Assembly (NCBI GenBank): GCA_905221615.1
Contig: CAJNDT010000135.1
Location: 55,001 to 119,000 of the forward strand
DNA from: Symbiodinium sp. CCMP2592
Lineage: Eukaryota > Sar > Dinophyceae > Suessiales > Symbiodiniaceae
DNA length: 64,000 bases
Reading direction: 5' to 3'
The first letter of the stretch is position 1. The number at the start of each line of letters is the position of its first letter. Below are positions 49,906-62,439 of this stretch, one piece after another. A program made the position numbers and the translations under genes. The notes under the pieces were generated by a model. It did not search any database and was not told the origin of the DNA. It worked only from the letters and a program-made list of their open reading frames with translations.

Positions 49906-51490
49906 TAATAGCAATAATGCACGTAATGATAACAATGGTACCAATAAGAACAACAATCATGAATCATAACCGTACTTGCAAATATTACTAACAATACGAA
50001 AAATGATAGCAATACCAATGATACTAATGATACAAATAATACTAATAATACGGCTAATACAAATAGAAAATGAGGCTAATAATGCTAATTAATAACGCTA
50101 ATAATACCAATAATACCAAAACCAATAAGCAAGCACATTAACAATAATATCTTCTTAGTATGACAATCGGAAACAGTATTTCTTGCTCGGGGTGCTCGTT
50201 GCAAGGGTCTGTGGTTCTGAAGTTTGGAGTTTTGAGCTTTAAAAGCTTTAAGACCTTCGGGATGTTCTTGCTGAGGCTGCGGCTATGGGCTTCAGGGTGT
50301 TGAGCTTCCGAGGTTGAATGCTTAGCCTATGTGGTCGGTCCCGATTCGAGGCAGGCGTCAGACTGCGGGAATGGCTGCGGTTGTGTGTGGCCTTAGTTCG
50401 GGAATATGTTGAAATCTTGCGGGTGCTGCTGCTGTGGTTGTCGGGAATGTACTTGCGTTGATGCTGAAAACTGAGCGTTACGAGCATGCTGCACATCGAT
50501 CTTGCATGCGACTGTTGAGGATTTGGTGAGGCTTGCCACTCTAACCCAAACCCCCTCTGTTTGCTGAGATGGCTGCCGGCAGCGCAGCACTCTCCTCATC
50601 GGAAGCCAGCCAATCGGAGAGCGCCTGGAGCATTCATGGCAACTAGTGGTCCCAATTGGGAGATCCGTTTTATCATAGGCATCCCCCACTATCCAGGGTT
50701 TACATTGTCATGGAGCTCCGTGGCTAGAACTGCCAGCTTTATCTCACCGCGTCTTTTTGTCATGATCTACTGCACAACCCTGTGTCCACTCCGCCCTACC
50801 GCCCGCAACTCAGACGCAGACTCTGGTCTGGTCCGGCTCCTGTCATAATAGTATAAACAGCAATCATATAATAATATAAACAACAAATGTCGATAAGAAC
50901 TGTTATACTAATTACTAATAGCAACAGTAACAACTAACAAGAACAATAATGATGAGATAACCAAGATAATGATGCTGATACTAGCAACAATAATCGCAAC
51001 AGTGTTAGTAATAGTCATAGTAATAGTAATGGTAAGAATAGTAGCAGCAGTGGCGCGCATGGCTCTTGTCTTGCTTCCACGGTGTCTAACCATTCAAGGC
51101 GCTCTGCAGGGAGAAACCTTTATGCACACGGTCCAACATGGAGATCGGCATCACACTGCACATAAGTCAGTTCGAGACGGGTGTCCTTGCTGGCGGCTGG
51201 CTCCTGCATGGCGACACGAAGCACCAGAAAGCCCCGCTTGTAAAGATCCGCAGACCCCAAACCCTAAACTCCTGAACCCTTAAGCCCCTTTCAGTACCTT
51301 CACAATGCTTCTTTTGCACTGAGCACCTCCTCATCTTCCGGGTCCCTCTGTTCGGGCTTGGCAATGTCGTACTGCCCCTGGCAACTCAACGGAAAACTTG
51401 GAGTTCGTCGGCAGCTCAGGATCACCCGGCCAACCCCGGCCATGTGTGCCTCCAGAAGCTCCAGTGCGTGCACCTTTGGCCACTCGAATG

Positions 51491-51586
51491 GTCGTCAAAA
51501 TTAGGGTCCCTTTTTGTGTACCCTAAATTAAATTATAGGTGCCGTATTATAATAGGGACCCAACAAGGGACCATAATTTTGACAAC
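51491..51586. repeat. MITE-like element with 26-bp inverted ends
   Basis: The left end (51491-51516, GTCGTCAAAATTAGGGTCCC...) and right end (51561-51586) pair at 23 of 26 positions. The 96-bp element is AT-rich and has no coding capacity. The ends differ from the other two families in this window. Confidence 0.65.
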
Positions 51587-52800
51587 CACCCACTCACCAA
51601 ACGAACACTGCTGGTTGTGATGTTGTACAGCGATGGTCAATGGTCGCTGCATCGCAAGGAAGATCACACTGACGACACCGGCGACGTCAACGACCATGAC
51701 CACGACGATGAAGATGAGGATGATGCTGATTATGATGATGATGCTGGTATGACGCAAAAGAAGAAGATCGATATGATGCCTGAATACCATGTTTGCTCAC
51801 ATTATAGATGCTGAAAGTTGGAAGTGCTCGTATTCGTCATCCACATTATCTATCGCAACATCGAACATCGACATCCTCTACAGCATTCTTTACATCCTCA
51901 TCCTCGTCCGCCTCATCGTCATCATCATCCTGGTAACATCGCTCCTCTGATTTGCGATTTCCTGCGTTTCCTACACAATTTTGCACGCAACAACCCACCA
52001 TCCCGAAATTCGAGAGCCGCACGTGACGGGCTGAAATGGGCGGCCCAGCATCCTGGTCCGGGGTCGAAGCACGAGCTCATAGAGCAGCCTCTATGCGTAA
52101 ACCAATGATTATTGTAAGGACTACTATAAGGGCCTCGTATACGGGGCTTCAGAGTTCGAACAGGTTTTGGGGGAAAATTATGGTGTACTTTATGCTAGAG
52201 AGCATAGTACTAATGATGGCGAACCTAAGCCGATGGTGCAATACCGTTTCCATCGCATTGTGGGGTTTGCTGGGTCTCGATCGAGACATGTGATTTCAAG
52301 AGCTATAGAGATTGCCATCTGCCTATTCAGACCTAACTGGTAACAGTCCGACCGCAGCACTCTCACTCTCTCCCTCCCGCCCTCCTTCGGTCCCAAAACA
52401 TTCCGCCCTGGCCTGCAGGTCGATCCTGCGCCCGTTGCAGACCTGGTTTTCTGAAATCCCGAACTGCTGCACCGACGCTGGCAGACTGGGGCACGTGCCC
52501 ACACAGCTGCCGGCACAGAGCCTCCGTCCATCACGAAGTCCAGCACTAGCACTGTAATTGAAACACGTTTTCTGCCCGTGAATCTGTGGGACGACAAGTC
52601 AACAGCGCAAGCAGCTCAACCCTGCGGCACAGCCAGCAACCCCCTTGCCTTCAGATGTCAGGCTGGCCAGCAGCTGTCTCTCCTAGACAATCGGCTTTTG
52701 TGCACCATCAGATCGGCCCACCCCAATATCAAATCATGGATCCTCGGGTGGAGCTTCGGAAGCAGCCAGGCTAGCCTGAGCCCGCACAAGGGGGGACCAG

Positions 52801-54110
52801 CTAGCATTCTGGCAATTCTGGCCTTGCACTCGTCACTAGTTCATCAAAAGCTGCTCCAGCTGACTCGAGCTGCAGCGAACTTTTGCTAGGAGACGCGTCT
52901 ACTCGCCTTTTAAGTCTCATCCTGCATCCTACAGCCGGGCTGCTCTTCTCTGTAGGATTTTGAAGGTACCAAGCCTCCGCTGTCGGCCGCAGCTGCAGGT
53001 CTATCTTCTTCTCCACCGCCAGCCTGGTGGGTCCAGTGGCACTGACCGAACTGGGGCAAACACGGACACTGAAGGGAAGTGCAACGCACCATCTGATGCA
53101 TCTGATACTCGACAGTAAAGCCATGGTCTTCTCCAGATATGTGCCCTCAGCTTTCTGGCTCCATTGGACATGCATCCCACAGCTTCAATTCATCAACCCC
53201 TTAGCAATCCGGTACAACAGCAGCGTCTCCAATACCTGAGCCATTTGAGTCCCAGAGCTCTCCGCGCCTGCACAGCTCCTCCACGCGTGCCGCCGACAGG
53301 CCCGGATCTGGCTGGGGTGCTTCTGCTTGGGGTCGAGAGCTCTTGGCAGAGAAACATCCAAAAGGCCGTCAGTTGGGTAGTTGCCTTCATGGAGTTTCTG
53401 GCCCTGCGGCTCCGAGCCGATGCTTCTAAGAATGCGCTGCACATGCTATCTATCCGGAGAGTCGGAGTGTTGAACGCAACTCGGACAGTGTAAAACGGTA
53501 GAACCCAGAGAAGCTCATCCACCTGCCCGTAGCGCCGTCGGAAGAGCGAGTCCCAAAAATTTCAGGAAGCTGAGCTTTTGCCTGGTGCAGGGCTGCACAA
53601 ACCAGAGACGATGGGCCAGCACCAACCACCCCTCCCAGCTAAAGGGCCAGAAGTTTCGGGCCATTTTTCGTCTTCTGCGAATCAGAGCCGAGATGGGACG
53701 TCGGTTCTCAGTTCGTGTCGAATCCGCGTCACCTTGGCTCTCCACTTGCAAAAACACTCCCGCTTGCACAGTCTGCTCAGAAGGGAGTCTTCTGCGCATC
53801 CTAGCTCAAGCTTTTCGACTAAGCCCCGGGGACTCTACTTGGAAAACCTTCGAAGCCACCTTGGCCTTGGGGCTCCGGCTGTGATCTCGTCCCAGCCGAC
53901 GTCTGCAGCCACCGCGTGTAGGAGCCCCGGCACTGGAGCCAACTCCAGGCACCTGGCAGGATCCTTTTCTTCACCCTACTGAGCCGGAGACACTCTGCCT
54001 GGCTAGGCTGAGGATAATATTTCATTGCAGCTGCTTCCGCTCGAGGCGGCAGTCTCTCATTGTTCATGGCACGGGCCAGTGGGGTCGCCTTGCAGCGGCA
54101 GCCCAAGGGG
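52801..54110 (-). CDS. Exon cluster of an unidentified protein
   Basis: Coding-like minus-strand stretches in order: LELAPVPGLLHAVAADVGWD ending WLRRFSK at an AAG|GTAGAG donor (about 53945-53850); FWDSLFRRRYGQVDELLWVL (53560-53490); MAQVLETLLLYRIAKGLM (about 53245-53190); GTYLEKTMALLSSIRCIRW (about 53140-53080). The helical, Leu-rich segments recall helical-repeat (RAP/octotricopeptide-type) organelle RNA-binding proteins, but no diagnostic motif was seen. The joins between exons are not resolved. Confidence 0.33.
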
Positions 54111-55344
54111 CGCTAGGGCCGCTAACTTTGGCGGCGCCGAGGCCCGTCAGGCTCTGCGCGAGGTCCCTGCAAGCTGTGAAACACAGGCTTGGGCTGTGCA
54201 GCTGTGCAGCTACTCCACCAAAATGTTCTGTAGCCGTGTGTCACACAAGGTGACGGCGTCGCGACTCTGCAAATGATCCTTGATCTTGCGATATATGTTG
54301 TCATGCAGGTGCTGTTTTGCACTCGTTTCAACTAGCTGAACTGGAAAGATATGACCTCGCTGTTGCTTTAACGGAGAAGTGATGCGAGCCGAGTGTGTTG
54401 GCAGCCCGATGGATGGTCAGCCATGATTGCAGGTTCCTCGAAAAAACATAATGACAGTTGTGGTGGCCTTGGTAGGGCTAGGTCGTGAGTTTGCGGAATG
54501 TGATACGGCTATGGTACTGTCTGGAACTGGAGTGTGGGAGTCTGCAGTGAGTGTACCCGAACTGCAAAGCAAACGAACTGGTGTTTTGTTTGAGCGCATC
54601 GCGAGAGGGCGGCAGCTTGAATGATAGGGCGCAAACAAGAAGCGAGGATTTCGAGGAATATCGTTTGCCGTGGAAGCTCGAGACTGGATAGTTGCTTTTC
54701 AATCTGATCATGGACATGGAGCCCTTGCTGTGCTGCCTCTCTCCTTGAACAGCTTGACGGGCAAGCGCCAGGAGCAAGGGCAGCCAGCGGCGAGCCCTGC
54801 CTCATCCAAATGGCATCTCCCCCTACTGCATCTGTAAAGCCAAAGAATCAGCACAAAAGTTCCAGAAAGCCAAGTGAACCGAATGGGCAACACCTTTGCA
54901 GCAGGTGCTTCTCCGGCCTGCTTCGGGGACCATCGCCCAGCAAGCTTCGATGGCGGCAGCCAAAGAGTCCAGTTCACGTGCCGTGGTCGAACTGACCTTC
55001 CCTCCTGGTCGAGTTTGAACACTGTCACCACGACCACCGCTGTCCGACCGCCGGGATGACCATCATCGACACGACAAGCCCAGAACAGCTCACAACAAGA
55101 CATCATGGCGACTCAAGGGATGGATGATGGTGATGAGGATGACATGCGATTCATTAATCTGGTCATGATGATAAGGGGCCTGAAGATCTTCGCCGCACCC
55201 AGCCTAAATCTCCCGGCCTGCAGAGGCCACCAGAGGCACGGCCACCACATGGAGCTGCGGGGAGTTCTTCTCTTGCCGGCGTGCGTTTACCGCAGCCCCA
55301 CCGGCTTCGGTCTCGGCCTCGGCTACGTTTTGCTGCTGCTGCTA

Positions 55345-55355
55345 CTACTACGACG

Positions 55356-55421
<66 letters not shown>

Positions 55422-55425
55422 GGAC
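55345..55425. repeat. (CTA)n array
   Basis: About 22 CTA units with a few CGA/CTG variants at the left edge. Confidence 0.9.
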
Positions 55426-56404
55426 TCTAACTTCTTCTTCTTCCACTTCTACTTCTATATTTCTTACTGCTACCACCACCACCACCACCAACACCACCAC
55501 CAACACCACCACCAGCACCTGCCACGAGCTGCTGCTGCTGCTGCTGCTGCCGACCCTGCTTGGGGACGTGACTGATCGAATACCGACATTGCTTGCAACT
55601 ATACCGTATAGACTATACCGGTTCAGGGGCTGCAAGGATTTCCGGCAGGCACATCCGTGTTCCCTTCCTCGACCTGCTCTACGACTTACCCCCACTCCCA
55701 TCTCTCACTTTCCACTCACTTCCACCCACCCCAGCCGCCACCCGCAAATCTCCGCAGATCCCTACCACATACCCGCTACCATCACTCGACCAAAACAAGA
55801 AAGCGCTGCCAAAAAGCTACGAAAACCTGACCTTACCCCTCCAATCAGGACGCCAAGTGGCGCGAAACGTCATGCCCACGCACATTCCAAAGCAAAAATC
55901 GTCGCTCTCAGACTAGCTGGTGAAGTCACACCAGGCACCATGACTCTCCAAAAAGGCTTTGCAACAACCAAAAAACTCACGCGGCAAGACCTGCTGGTGA
56001 AACGGACGAAGAACACCACCTTCGATAGTATTGGTTTTTTCGCCACAGGTTGGGCCAGCATCACGAGCATCATGCTTCAGCTTTGGTTTGCTTTTGCGGA
56101 AGGAAATTATTTAGAACACGACATCGGCGGCGGCCAAGCTGGCTAAAAAAACTAGAATGTTGGAAGCAGTGCTTGCGCGCGCTAAGGCAGCTCTCACGGT
56201 CCTCGGCGCGGCCGGCTCTGAGCGGCAGGGCAATCCACACTGTTACTACCAAGGTTGAAACAAGACGAGATGTCCCGATTTTCAGAGTATTCTCCACCCT
56301 CAGAGACAGGCTCCACATAAGCCACACCACTCGCTACCAAGGCTCTCTGATACTCTCCTGGTCTTCACATCAAGGCTGTCAAGACAATACCGTTCCTCAC
56401 TCTG

Positions 56405-56690
56405 AAACATAAACCCTAAAGCCGCCTAAAGCCCAAAAACCCCAAGCCATCCCAAGCCTTCAACCACGAACCCTGAACCCTAAACCTCCAAAACCAAAAA
56501 AAAAAAAAAAAAAACGAGCTCTGCTGCTGCGGAGCCGACACGACCAGGGCCCCCATTTCGGGCCACAGCGCCGGGCCGAAAGCATCCGAGAGCTCCTTCG
56601 ACTTGAGCCTAAAACCCTAAACCCTAAAATCCCAAACCTTAAATTCCTGAATCCTAAACCCTCAAAACCCAAAACCTTAAAACCCAGCGT
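56405..56690. repeat. Two CCCTAAA telomere-type islands around an A18 tract
   Basis: Degenerate telomere-like units at 56405-56490 and 56605-56690, separated by an A tract (56497-56514) and about 90 bp of unique sequence. The A tract next to telomere-like sequence could be a trace of retroposition. Confidence 0.6.
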
Positions 56691-57540
56691 TTTAGCATTT
56701 GAAGGCTGAGGGATTTAAGGTCTTAGACTTGATTTTGGTTGTTTGGAGGTATGTAACGGGATTTGTATGGCTTGGGGATGCGGAGGGTATGATCTTCGTC
56801 ATCATTCTCATCAACATCATCGGCATCACCATCAGCATCGTTGCCACTATCATCAGCATCGTCATCGTCACGATCATCATAACCATCATCATACGAGTAG
56901 CTGATCACAATTTTCACTATCCATGTAAGTTTCGCCAGGCACTTCACCACTTTACCATGCAATCATTTCAAGTCTGTGAACCTGATGACTACGTGTTTTA
57001 GGCGTCGCCAATCCAAACGTGAATGTCTCCTTAGAACTGCGAGACACATCCATAACTACGATTGCAAACACGCCAAGTTTCCAACCGCCTTGAGCCCCAG
57101 CGTCTAGAGCACAGGACACACAATGGTCGAAGCTTTCACCCTTCGTGCTCGGATGCCTCCACACGTACCTGCAGATTTGGCCGCAGGACTGCCAAGAAGT
57201 CCTTCCGAACAGCATGGCAGACAACAAAATCTCAGCTATGTGAGAACAGAGCGAGCTTGTCTCTCTGGCTTCTTGTCCACCACAGTCGCAGCTCGCTCGC
57301 CCCAGTCTTGAAGGATGGACGCACCTGCCTCCGAAGCCAGTCATAACACGAATAGCACGAACCCGAGAAGTGCTACTAAAGTTCATGTGAGATAGCTCCA
57401 GCTCTAGCATCACTCTTTGCAAAGAGCAGTAGCGATTCATCGAGCCCTCTGTCGTCACTTGTGTTGGGCAATGCTCGGGTGAGAAACCCCACATGCCTGC
57501 CTTCTCTCGCAGCAATGGTGGGCCGGAGACACCGATAGCC

Positions 57541-60224
57541 AGGCCTCGCTTTCAGGAGCCAAGAAAACGACTTCCGGATTCTCGGAACGTGATGGGTTGA
57601 TTCATGTTGCTTCTCTTTGCTAGCTGAGATGTGCAGCTCTTTGCCGAAATCCGCCCCTCACTCTCAGAAGATGAAACCGGAAGGCTCGCTTCTGAGTGGT
57701 TCTGACACATGCAGATACATGCAGACGACCCGGTTTCGGAGACCACCAACCCCTGCGAGCTGCTTGCTAACATGCGACAACATGCACAAGCCCACAAGAC
57801 TCTCCGGATAACGGCCATCTTCACATTACATTGATTTGCTTGACTGCTTGCAGACACTCCGGGCACCTTGTTCAGCCATCACAGCGGCCACGGTCAGTAA
57901 GACCTGCTCACGCACACGATCATTGAAGACAACAGATGAAAGACTTGACTGACGGGCGGGACCATCCATGATGAGCAGAATGCAAGCATCTTCCTGCAAA
58001 AACCTCACGGTTGTCGTGCAAGGTCGAGGTTGCCTTGTGTCCCACATGCAGCCGATCGAAAGTTCCACCCAGGACCACATAATCCTGAGTTCAGCCTAGA
58101 CCGTGGCGATTCTGAGCAGAAGCAAAACAAGAATGGACCAGCCAGGATGCGAATTTCTCGCCTCGAAATTGGCATGGAGGGGCCCGTTCAGATCCTTCCA
58201 GACAGGTACCGCTAACCTCGCATGGTGCAGAATGGCGCAGATCTCCCACTCCTGCACCCAGGTTGGGCAGCACGGACATGTCCTGACCGCCGGCAGCTCC
58301 AGAAAGATTGACAAAGACCAGTTGCACAGTCCTCGAAGATGGGCAGCTTCTCTTGGCGAGCTACGGCCCCAAGGCGCTCGTAGCACGCCTGCAGGAGCTC
58401 CGCTAGCTCCGCAGCAGACTGGAAAACTCCGTTGTCTAACCTGCGCTGTTCGGGCAATGCACTCTCAATATTCCCTGTGCGTTTCAACTCTGTAGCGATT
58501 CTCAAAAGCCATGGTGCCAGAGTCGCAGCTGGCGTGTCTTTGGCGCCCCTGCAACCTGCTGAAAGACGTGTGGATCGAGATAGCCGTGTGTTTACCCTTG
58601 CTGGTCTATCATCGCCTGCTCCAGGAGGTCCTTCCGGCACAAGGAGGCGTCCACGTGAAGCTCCGCGAAGGACGGCTGGGCAGCAGGCAGACTTCGCCAA
58701 TACCCTCCTGGCACACCTTCGACCTAAGCCGGTTGCGCCTGCGACTCCAGGCGGGCAAGCAGCTCGTGCGCCGCCATGGGTGCACTGACTGCTCAGCCCA
58801 GGTACTGCAGTCTTCCCGCTTCCGATCTGTTAAGCGAGACATGGAAATCAAAGCTTGGGGTGTCTGTCGTGGTGCTCTCGGATTCAGAGCTGTTCCCTAG
58901 CTTCGTAGCAGCCACTGAAGAAGGCTCGAAGCAGAAGGACGTCACATGTTCAAGGAGAAACTAGGGTTGAGACCACCAAACGTCCTCCTACCACTATACT
59001 GCCGGAAAGAAACCAGCAGAATGCCTGTGGATACTCCGAATCTCCTCCGGCTCGCTGTCGGGGGCCTCGCGGTCAAGCTCTGCCCCGGGCTGGATTTTTG
59101 AAGATCTTGGGCCCTTGGGGCGGCTGGCAAGACGGAGAGAGTGCAGGAAACTGTGACAGCCTCGTGGAACCATCTTCTTTCACTCTTGTCTTCCGCTCTG
59201 ATGCATCTATGTGGGCCGGCCTTTAGCTTCATCAGGCCTCGCACACATGCTCCGAGCTGCGTCAGGATAGGTCCTGGCAAGTGCTGCCGCACGACCACGA
59301 CAGCAGCACTTCTGAATGCTCAGCGGTGCTGATGATCCAAACAATTCCGTTCCATGTAAACGTCTCCAAAACCTGCAACATGAACTCAACTCGCCATCTG
59401 CCTGACTCATCTATGAGCACGGCGAGGTGTGAGGTGTACGCCTGGCCTTCATAGACTTTGCAAGTTGCTGAACTGCGTCGTTCTTGGCACTGTTAGCTCT
59501 TGCCAGGATCCTGCCTCTGAGGACTAGTGCAATGCTTGCTTTGTCAATTACAGGCTTAAAGCCTTCGCTGAGGATGTAAGCTCAGTCACTGGCCGGTGGA
59601 CACATCGCGGGAGGGCGCGAGCAAGTGAGAAGCCAAGGCTGCCAGAAGATACCTGGCCAGCGCGAGCTATGGCACAGCTTCCGAAGTGCAAACTTGTGTC
59701 GATCTCTGCAAACCTGAGCCATGTGCTCACAAACCCGGGGTGCATCTCGACTCAAAATGCAGAATTCCCCAACCGCTTGGGTCACGGGGGATGGCTGTCA
59801 GCACTCCCTTTTTGCTCGACTCTGCAACCGTGCAGCAGGGAAGCACATGTGCAACGGCGGCACCGCTGGAACACAGCTCGCAGCGATTATCGACTAGATT
59901 ATTCACGAGGCAAGCATTGCAATGCTTGCGCAACCAGCGCATGGCGAACATGGCTGACCGGAACACATCGATACTACTATACGTACTGCTACACTGCCAG
60001 ATATCAACTGTCCTTCCATCTCAGGAATCCCGGACCCAGGCTTTGTCAAACAATGCTGCAAACAGAACAACTTCGTTCTGGGCGGGAGGTTTGAAGAACA
60101 GCTGCCACAGTTGAGGTCCTTCCACCTCTGGAAGCGGAGAACCCAGTAACTCTTGAGGGTACACTGGGATCTCTGTCGACAGCATGTTAATCAGAACGTC
60201 TTGGCTACTGCGGTGCCAGGTCAT
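57541..60224 (-). CDS. Exon cluster of an unidentified protein
   Basis: Several minus-strand stretches look coding: LLGSPLPEVEGPQLWQLFFK (60224-60021); PGFVSTWLRFAEIDTSLHFG (59745-59690); YTSHLAVLIDESGRWRVEF ending FMLQ at a CAG|GTTTTG donor (about 59445-59360); HLPGPILTQLGACVRGLMKL (about 59290-59215); AELHVDASLCRKDLLEQAMI (about 58670-58600); RLDNGVFQSAAELAELLQAC with ERLGAVARQEKLPIFEDC (about 58450-58340); LLTVAAVMAEQGARSV (about 57910-57860). Order and strand agree with one multi-exon gene, but the joins are not proven and no family is recognised. Confidence 0.33.
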
Positions 60225-60479
60225 CTGAATTCAAAATTTGCACGGCGCCGCCCCGTTTGACAAGGCATAACATCCCCGAAACATACCAAAACTCGAGTCG
60301 ACCTATTTCAATCCATCCTAAACCCCAAACCCTAAATTCCTAAAAAACGAGTCTAACTAATCCAGTCCTGTTGAAAGTTCATAGCAGGAGCCCTGGATTT
60401 TCGAGCCTAGGCCGAGCACAAGATCCATCCAAAGCTGCAGTCCTGAAAACCCCAAAGCCTCCGGGCTCTAATCCAAAAC

Positions 60480-60550
60480 CCTTAGGGGTTTAGGGCCAGT
60501 TTAGGGTTTACGGTTCGGGGGTTCAGGGTTTAGGGGCTTAGGGTTTCGCC
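60480..60550. repeat. Telomere-type island in inverted orientation (TTTAGGG)
   Basis: About seven TTTAGGG-like units on the plus strand, opposite to the other islands in the window. Confidence 0.7.
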
Positions 60551-60689
60551 CTAAAAAGAAAAGATGGGAACTTACAAAGCTGTCAGGCTGGGTTCACCCC
60601 TAATACCGAACACTTCCTCGACTTCGTTTTCGTCGTGCTCGTGCCGTAGCGAATGTACCGGCGCCACACCACTACCCACACCCCTGCCG

Positions 60690-60847
60690 CTACCGCTACC
60701 GCTACCACTGCCGCTACCGCTGCTGCTACGGCTACTGCTACTGCCACTACTACCACTACTACTACTACCACTACCACTACCACCACTACCACTACCACTA
60801 CCACTACCGCTACCGCTACCGCTACCACTACCACAACCACCACGACG

Positions 60848-60890
<43 letters not shown>

Positions 60891-60891
60891 G

Positions 60892-60989
<98 letters not shown>

Positions 60990-61059
60990 GTACTAGTACT
61001 AGTACTAGTACTACTACTGCCGCTACCACTACCACTACCACTACCACTACCACTACGAT

Positions 61060-61117
<58 letters not shown>

Positions 61118-61343
61118 GCTACTGCTACCACTACTGCTACTACTACTACTACTACTACCATTCCTACTACTACTACTGCTACTGCTACTGCTACTGCTAC
61201 TACTACTGCTGCCACTACTACTGCTGCTACCACTACAACTACCGCCACTACCACTACCACTACTACTGCTACTACTACTACTACCACTACTACCACAACT
61301 ACTTTTGCTACTACTACTGTTGCCACTGCTACTGCCACTGCTT

Positions 61344-61384
<41 letters not shown>

Positions 61385-61433
61385 GCTACTTCGGCTACTG
61401 CTTCTGCTACGACTACGACGACTACTACTACTA

Positions 61434-61465
<32 letters not shown>

Positions 61466-61500
61466 ACTACTACTACTACTACTACTTCTGCTACCTTTTC
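60690..61500. repeat. 800-bp TAC-rich trinucleotide block
   Basis: Mostly TAC triplets with TGC, CAC, TAG and GAC variants in runs. Three long frames (poly-Leu, poly-Thr/Ala and, on the minus strand, poly-Ser/Gly or poly-Val) cross it; none has any non-repeat content beyond short edges, so they are not genes. Confidence 0.95.
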
Positions 61501-62439
61501 TACTAGTACTTCCTCTTCTACCAGTCACTACGACGACTCTACTCTTCTATCAGCGTGGAAACAGCAGCAACAACAGCAAACAACAGCAGCAGAAGGGTCA
61601 AGCAATAGTCCCCTCATCTGAACTCCTTCTCTCGTCAACAGGGTCTCGCGCCGTGACCTAGTAGGCCGCACAATGCCACTCACATTTGCATAGCTCGCGA
61701 TCCTGGCAGCAGGTTGGGAGTGCTAGGCTGCCGGCTGCTGTACTCAAACCAAACAGGCTGTACAAGTCGTGGATCGTCATTGCTATCCCAGTTCTTGTTG
61801 TAATCATAACAAACATCATCTATATCATCGTGGCCCCTTTCCATGAACTACGACGACGAGAGGTGAGTTGACGATGATGATGATGATGACGCTAGCAACT
61901 GTGACGATGATGGTGATGATGATGAGGAGGAGGAGGAGAATCAGGATGATGATGGTGGTGATGATGATGATGACTCCCATGCAGTGGGCAGCGATGAAGG
62001 ATGATGAAAGTTGATGTTTAGTGATAATACTACTACTGCGACCACGACTACGACTACGACTGTATAGACAGTGAGATGGATTGTGAGAAGCAGAATCTCG
62101 CTCAAGCCTTGATAGGATGATGCCTGAGTCTCTGGGAGCATAGTGGTGAGCGCATGCAACGCATAGACCATCGAGCCTTCTTTCGGATTTGCGGAAAACA
62201 TGCCAAGGCTGCTGTGTCTCCAAGCTTAGTTGAAGTTTTCTCGGCGGGACCTGCCAAGAAGAGTGCTCGCCGTCGCAAACAGGAGCAGTGAGAGAAGCTG
62301 GCCTCGGAGGGCTGCGGGATCTGGAATCGGATGAGCTGCGGCGCCGCCTTCCTCCTTTCTCTTGCTGGTGCCTGCATGCCAGGAGGGGATGTGAAACTGC
62401 TTCACTGCCAGCGACTGAGAGGTGAGAAGAACGATAACT

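Larger units (their letters stand above)
48468..52800. other. No firm gene; microsatellites and one MITE
   Basis: Minus-strand frames at 48717-49397 are open (one part reads GFPDANVGAAKNRKFNISFT) but could not be matched to a family. TAG/CAG repeats fill 49741-49900, AAT-type degenerate repeats 49900-50150 and 50840-51050. A MITE lies at 51491-51586 and CCCTAAA-like sequence at 51255-51275. Confidence 0.35.
54111..57540. other. No gene recognised; repeats
   Basis: A TAC array lies at 55345-55425 and an ACC run at 55470-55520. CCCTAAA islands lie at 56405-56490 (with an 18-base A run at 56497-56514) and 56605-56690. ATC triplets fill 56785-56900. Minus-strand frames at 56952-57515 and 54708-55106 are open but unassignable. 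Confidence 0.35.
60225..62439. other. No gene recognised; dominated by a trinucleotide block
   Basis: Telomere-like sequence lies at 60310-60340 and inverted at 60480-60550, then the TAC block (60690-61500, listed separately), then GAT/GAC triplets at 61870-62060. No coding exon is recognised. The 3' part is the downstream flank of the cold-shock gene. Confidence 0.5.

Noticed and set aside
51494..51583. Fold-back at 51.5 kb as a transcription terminator
   Set aside because: The arms are separated by 44 nt and belong to a 96-bp element with mobile-element-like ends; nuclear eukaryotic genes do not use such terminators.
60564..61661. 365-codon plus-strand frame and 318- and 251-codon minus-strand frames
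   Set aside because: They are translations of the TAC-rich block (poly-Leu, poly-Ser, poly-Val). There is no non-repeat domain, and all frames are open at once, as expected from triplet repeats.
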